DNA from: Glycomyces buryatensis
GTDB taxonomy: Bacteria > Actinomycetota > Actinomycetes > Mycobacteriales > Micromonosporaceae
DNA: 64,000 nucleotides
NCBI RefSeq assembly: GCF_004912275.1
Contig: NZ_STGY01000025.1
Span: 62,001-126,000, forward strand
Reading direction: 5' to 3'
Part shown: positions 60,896 to 64,000 of the stretch, one piece after another
Layout of the letters: each line of letters starts with the position of its first letter
Position numbering within the stretch: position 1 is the stretch's first letter
Program-made: the position numbers and the translations under genes
The notes under the pieces: generated by a model
Seen by the model: the letters and a program-made list of their open reading frames with translations, nothing else
The model's database searches: none
Told to the model about the DNA's origin: nothing

Positions 60896-62206
60896 TCAGC
60901 CTTCGAGCAGGTTGGTCACCATCTCCGCGATCTCCGAACGCTCACTGCGCGTAAGGGTCACATGCGCGAAGAGTGGGTGGCCCTTGAGCACGTCGATGAC
61001 GGAGGCGACCCCGTCGTGGCGGCCGACCCGCAGGTTGTCGCGTTGCGCGACATCGTGGGTGAGCACCACTTTGGATCCCTGTCCGATTCGGGACAGCACC
61101 GTCAGCAGCACTCCGCGTTCGAGTGACTGCGCTTCATCGACGATGACGAACGCGTCGTGGAGGCTGCGCCCCCGGATGTGCGTCAGCGGCAGGACCTCGA
61201 GCATGCCGCGCTCGAGGATCTCGGAGACGACGACCTCGGTGGTGACCGCGCCGAGCGTGTCGAACACGGCCTGGCCCCACGGGCTCATCTTCTCGCCCTC
61301 GGTGCCGGGCAGGTAGCCCAGCTGCTGCCCGCCGACGGCGTACAGGGGCCGGAACACGATGACCTTCTTGTGGGTCTCGCGCTCCAGGACCTGTTCGAGT
61401 CCCGCGCACAGCGCCAGCGCCGACTTGCCGGTGCCGGCCTTGCCGCCCAGGGAGACGATGCCGATCTCGGGGTCGAGCAGCAGGTCGAGCGCGACCCGCT
61501 GTTCGGCCGAGCGCCCGTGGATGCCGAAGGCCTCCCGGCTGCGGATGAGCCGGACCTGTTTGTCGGCGGTGACGCGGGCGAGCGCCGAGCCGTTGTTGCC
61601 GCCCAGGACGAGCCCGGTGTGGCAGGGCAGGTCGGATTCGGGCGGCAGGTCGACGTCGTGGCCGTCATGGAGCGACTGCATGTCCTCATCGGACACGAAC
61701 AGTTCGCTCATGCCCGACCAGGTGGGGTCGACGGCCTGGCCGTGGCGGTACTCCTCGGTGGAGATGCCGACGGCGGCGGCCTTGACGCGGAGCGGCACGT
61801 CCTTGGTGATGAGCACGGCTTTCGAGCCGTGTCCCTTGCCCGGCTTGGCTTCGGCCTCCTTGCCGAGGTTGTGGGCGACGGCGAGGATGCGGGAGTCGTT
61901 GGAGTCGACGGCGAACCCGGCGGGGAGCCGGGAGGTGTCGACGTGGTTGAGCTCTACGCGGAAGGTGCCCCCGGCGTCGCCGATCTCGATCGGCTGGTCC
62001 AGGCGTCCGTGCTTGATCCGAAGTTCATCGAGGCGCCTGAGGCATTCGCGGGCGAACCAGCCGAGTTCCGGGTGGTGCCGCTTGGCCTCGAGTTCGCTGA
62101 TGACGACGAGGGGGATGACCACATGATGTTCGTCGAACCGTGAGAACGCTCCAGGATCCGATAGGAGAACCGAGGTATCGAGGACGTAGGTGCGCTGTGT
62201 TAGCAC
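60896..62206 (-). CDS. phoH: PIN-PhoH family ATPase/ribonuclease
   Basis: A 436-residue two-domain protein. The N-terminal PIN domain (about 1-135) shows [30 protein letters not shown] and ITKDVPLR. The C-terminal PhoH ATPase has Walker [16 protein letters not shown] (about residue 255) and Walker [12 protein letters not shown] (about 355). Homologues couple RNA unwinding to RNA cleavage. The GTG at 62206 follows cgggagg. A long imperfect palindrome lies 35 bp upstream. Confidence 0.92.
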   Translation of the reverse strand: MLTQRTYVLDTSVLLSDPGAFSRFDEHHVVIPLVVISELEAKRHHPELGWFARECLRRLDELRIKHGRLDQPIEIGDAGGTFRVELNHVDTSRLPAGFAVDSNDSRILAVAHNLGKEAEAKPGKGHGSKAVLITKDVPLRVKAAAVGISTEEYRHGQAVDPTWSGMSELFVSDEDMQSLHDGHDVDLPPESDLPCHTGLVLGGNNGSALARVTADKQVRLIRSREAFGIHGRSAEQRVALDLLLDPEIGIVSLGGKAGTGKSALALCAGLEQVLERETHKKVIVFRPLYAVGGQQLGYLPGTEGEKMSPWGQAVFDTLGAVTTEVVVSEILERGMLEVLPLTHIRGRSLHDAFVIVDEAQSLERGVLLTVLSRIGQGSKVVLTHDVAQRDNLRVGRHDGVASVIDVLKGHPLFAHVTLTRSERSEIAEMVTNLLEG

Positions 62207-62240
62207 GGTCGCCTCCCGGGTGTCGATGTGTGGGGGACTT

Positions 62241-62301
62241 AGATGAGCGGTCGTCAATTGGGAAGGACCTGCGGACCTCCCCAATTGACGACCCCTCATC
62301 T
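62241..62301 (-). promoter_or_regulatory. Long imperfect inverted repeat upstream of phoH
   Basis: The arms 62241-62266 and 62276-62301 pair at 24 of 26 positions, including GGTCGTCAATTGGG against CCCAATTGACGACC, around a 9-nt loop. It sits in the divergent promoter region between phoH and the coiled-coil operon. A cis-regulatory hairpin, an operator or a bidirectional terminator are all possible. Confidence 0.6.
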
Positions 62302-62462
62302 GGCCCCGTTGGTACTCACACTGTAGTTGGGAGGTGTGTCACTTCGCCACCGTTAAATGCATTGAAACCATGACTCCAGGTCACGGGCATGTCGGGAATC
62401 CGACAAAGCAGACACGCTGTGCGATCGGTCAATCACGGAAAGTCGACGGGATTTCGGTGAGA

Positions 62463-62738
62463 ATGAGAATCGTGTCAACCGTGAGCGTCGCCGAACTCAA
62501 GTCGGCCATCGCCGCCGCGCTCCAGCAGGTCCGCGACGGCCAGTCCGCCATCACCACTGCCAGCCAGAACATCGAAGCCGCCCAGGGAAGCCTCACCGCC
62601 GTCACCGCCGGGTCGGGCCACGACGCCGTCGCCACCGCCCAGGCCGCGCTCGCCCAGGCCGCCACCGAGCTCGAGCAGTCCCTCGCCGCCACCTTCGCCG
62701 CCGCCGAGCAGGCCGAAGCCTACGCCGCCACCCTCTAG
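62463..62738 (+). CDS. Small coiled-coil protein (DUF6244-like)
   Basis: A 91-residue Ala/Gln/Ser-rich, all-helical protein with heptad-like spacing (VAELKSAIAAALQQVRDG, then AAQAALAQAATELEQSL), of WXG100-like size but without a WxG motif. It resembles DUF6244 proteins of actinobacteria from memory, which I cannot verify. The start is ambiguous between ATG 62463 and GTG 62472 or 62481. It ends 14 bp before the next gene and opens an operon of three coiled-coil-bearing proteins. Confidence 0.65.
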   Translation: MRIVSTVSVAELKSAIAAALQQVRDGQSAITTASQNIEAAQGSLTAVTAGSGHDAVATAQAALAQAATELEQSLAATFAAAEQAEAYAATL

Positions 62739-62752
62739 AACGGAGACCCCTC

Positions 62753-63538
62753 TTGGACGTCGCCGCCCTCGCCGGCCACCTTCGCACCCTCGCCGCCGAC
62801 TTCCCCTCGCCCGGGCTCGCCGCCGCCGACGCGCACCTGGAGGCCGCCCAGGCCGAGCTCAAAGATGCCGCCCGCGAATCGAACGCCGAGGTCGGCCTCC
62901 ACCGGCTCGGCACCGCCCGCGAGAAACTCGCCGACGCGCGGAAGCGACTGGCCGACGCCGCCGGAGCCGTGGACGACTACCTCGACTCGATCGGCGCCGG
63001 AGCCGCCGCCTCGAGCTCCAGGGCGGCCCCGACCGGAACGGCACCGGCCGCACCCGCCCCGGTCGACCCGAAGCGCTGGTGGACCGACCAGATCAACGAA
63101 CTGTGCGACCGCTCCGGCGACGCCGACCCCCAGAACGTCCCGCCCACCCGACTGTTCAACGACCTGCTGCGCTGCGCCGCCGACGGCAACGCCGACGGTT
63201 ATCACAAGCGCCTGCGCGACGCCGGTCCCGGCGCCGGGGTGAAACTGCCCGGCCTGGCCTGGCCACTGGTGCGCACCCTTGCCGCCGAGCACCTGGGCCG
63301 CACTCCGGGCGGCGGCGACGTGGGCACCCTGCGCGACCGGTGCTCCGCGAAGGTCCGCTCCCTCGTGCCCCGCGCCGAACCCGACCACATCGCGGCCGCG
63401 CTGGCCTCCGCGTGCACCCTCGGCCCGCCGCCGCCCCAAGACGGCGAGGACCACGCCGCCGCGGCCCGCACCGCCGCGATCGGCCCGGCCCTGGTCGCCG
63501 CGCTCCACCGACTGGGTAAGACCGACCGGAAGGCCTGA
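62753..63538 (+). CDS. Two-part helical protein of unknown function
   Basis: A 261-residue protein starting with TTG (GGAG 7 nt upstream). The N-terminal third is a coiled coil rich in Ala, Glu, Asp and Arg (LEAAQAELKDAA, LGTAREKLADARKRLADA). An Ala/Pro/Thr linker (about 85-105) leads to a helical C-terminal domain beginning KRWWTDQINELC, with several cysteines and histidines (LRCAAD, LRDRCSAKV, ASACTLG). No family is recognised. It is 3 bp from the next gene, so the operon is tightly packed. Confidence 0.65.
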   Translation: MDVAALAGHLRTLAADFPSPGLAAADAHLEAAQAELKDAARESNAEVGLHRLGTAREKLADARKRLADAAGAVDDYLDSIGAGAAASSSRAAPTGTAPAAPAPVDPKRWWTDQINELCDRSGDADPQNVPPTRLFNDLLRCAADGNADGYHKRLRDAGPGAGVKLPGLAWPLVRTLAAEHLGRTPGGGDVGTLRDRCSAKVRSLVPRAEPDHIAAALASACTLGPPPPQDGEDHAAAARTAAIGPALVAALHRLGKTDRKA

Positions 63539-63541
63539 ACC

Positions 63542-64000
63542 ATGAGCAGCTGGCGCCGACGACTGGTGGTCGCGATGGGCGACGAGCTCGGGAGGGCCCG
63601 GGCCGAGGCCCGCGCCCTCGCCGAGCACACCGCCGCCGCATCCGAGGCCGTGCGCGCCGAAGCGGACGCGCTCATCACCGGCTCCACCCGCAAGCAGGCC
63701 AAGCTCGGCGCCATCCACCGCCGCATGATCGAAACCCTGGAGGCCCGCCGGGAGAACGCCGTCGCCGCCAGTGTCCAAGCCGTTCGCGACGCCGCCGCCG
63801 CATGCGCCCCGGCCGCCGCCGGAACCGACTGGGCCAGTTGGGAACCCGCCTCCGGTCTCGGCCGCGGCGCCGCACCGCTGCTGCGGATCGGCCGCCTGGC
63901 AGGCGACGCCGACCTGCCCGCGCTCGTGCCGCTGCTCGACCGCGCCCACCTGTGCGTCGACGCGGGCGCCGCCGCCGCGCTCCCCGGACTCCTCCTGCGC
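63542..64000 (+). CDS. Probable FtsK/SpoIIIE-like ATPase, N-terminal part only
   Basis: The 153 codons present begin with an Arg-rich start and a helical coiled coil (AEARALAEHTAAASEAVRAEA) to about residue 90, then a strand pair LLRIGRLAGDADLPALVPLL and HLCVDAGAAAALPGLLLR. The latter resembles the segment just before the nucleotide-binding core of actinobacterial FtsK/SpoIIIE-domain proteins. Walker motifs would lie beyond 64000, so the ATPase call is an inference. Confidence 0.5.
   Translation, partial: MSSWRRRLVVAMGDELGRARAEARALAEHTAAASEAVRAEADALITGSTRKQAKLGAIHRRMIETLEARRENAVAASVQAVRDAAAACAPAAAGTDWASWEPASGLGRGAAPLLRIGRLAGDADLPALVPLLDRAHLCVDAGAAAALPGLLLR

Overview
This 64 kb window is chromosomal DNA of a high-GC Gram-positive bacterium of the phylum Actinomycetota. 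The reasons are the strong GC bias at third codon positions, frequent GTG starts, many genes with a TANNNT hexamer about 7 nt before the start codon (the leaderless pattern), a type VII secretion mycosin, a Pmt-type protein mannosyltransferase, a sortase, and a Streptomyces-style Nur operator. The mix (GH5 mannanase and AA10 LPMO with CBM2 domains, SseB-domain proteins) would fit Glycomycetales or Micromonosporales, but that is a guess. There is no rRNA operon, CRISPR array, insertion sequence or prophage in the window.

Layout. 1-3.9 kb: the 5' part of a mycosin and two proteins of an SseB-like family. 4.1-7.2 kb: a translationally coupled sugar-catabolism operon (Gfo/Idh/MocA dehydrogenase, DUF993 aldolase-like protein, TIM-barrel isomerase) behind a LacI-type operator and ending in a strong hairpin terminator. 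7.3-7.8 kb: first copy of an unusual structured intergenic element. 7.8-9.6 kb: a VOC protein, a 20-bp tandem repeat, and a class F-like sortase with a candidate substrate. 9.7-15.6 kb: a stand-alone nuoIJ pair, a DUF885 protein, a CHAD protein, an LPMO behind a CebR-type box, and a peroxiredoxin. 15.6-20.5 kb: a quinone-reductase-like SDR, rdgB, rph, tRNA-Leu, a membrane protein, and an AbiEii-like nucleotidyltransferase/HTH pair with a palindromic operator. 20.7-23.2 kb: a Gfo/Idh/MocA + ThuA pair and a second peroxiredoxin. 23.3-26.1 kb: an ECF nickel/cobalt transporter behind a Nur box. 26.1-34.6 kb: a DsbA-like protein, CopC-CopD, TatD, a homologue of the window's first operon, a dehydrogenase remnant, a Phd/PIN toxin-antitoxin pair, and MetRS. 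34.8-38.7 kb: a class A PBP, Pmt, and tRNA-Ala. 39.3-43.2 kb: a DUF4132 protein and a lone membrane protein. 43.6-47.7 kb: an arsenic operon (arsR-acr3-arsC), a SulP transporter and a MerR regulator. 47.9-50.8 kb: a superoxide dismutase with a second Nur box, and a copper module (His-rich DUF6153-like protein plus multicopper oxidase) with a CsoR-like palindrome. 50.9-57.1 kb: a mannanase, an alpha/beta hydrolase and a heterodimeric ABC exporter whose first subunit is broken by an inverted duplication. 57.2-57.5 kb: second copy of the structured element. 57.5-64 kb: a YyaL/DUF255 protein, a DUF998 membrane protein, a lysozyme-fold protein, PhoH, and the start of an operon with coiled-coil proteins and a probable FtsK/SpoIIIE-like ATPase cut by the window end.

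Most notable observations. (i) Two intergenic elements about 50 kb apart share conserved single-stranded blocks, while their stems differ in sequence and keep perfect pairing. Both are followed by two perfect DnaA-box 9-mers whose starts are exactly 79 bp apart. (ii) Identical 9-bp-arm Nur-type boxes precede the nickel ECF transporter and the Fe/Mn superoxide dismutase, predicting a nickel switch. (iii) A 28-nt inverted duplication creates a perfect 31-bp palindrome and a frameshift in an ABC exporter gene. (iv) The protein at 29812-30849 looks like a fusion of the domains encoded separately at 1044-3539 and 3542-3904.
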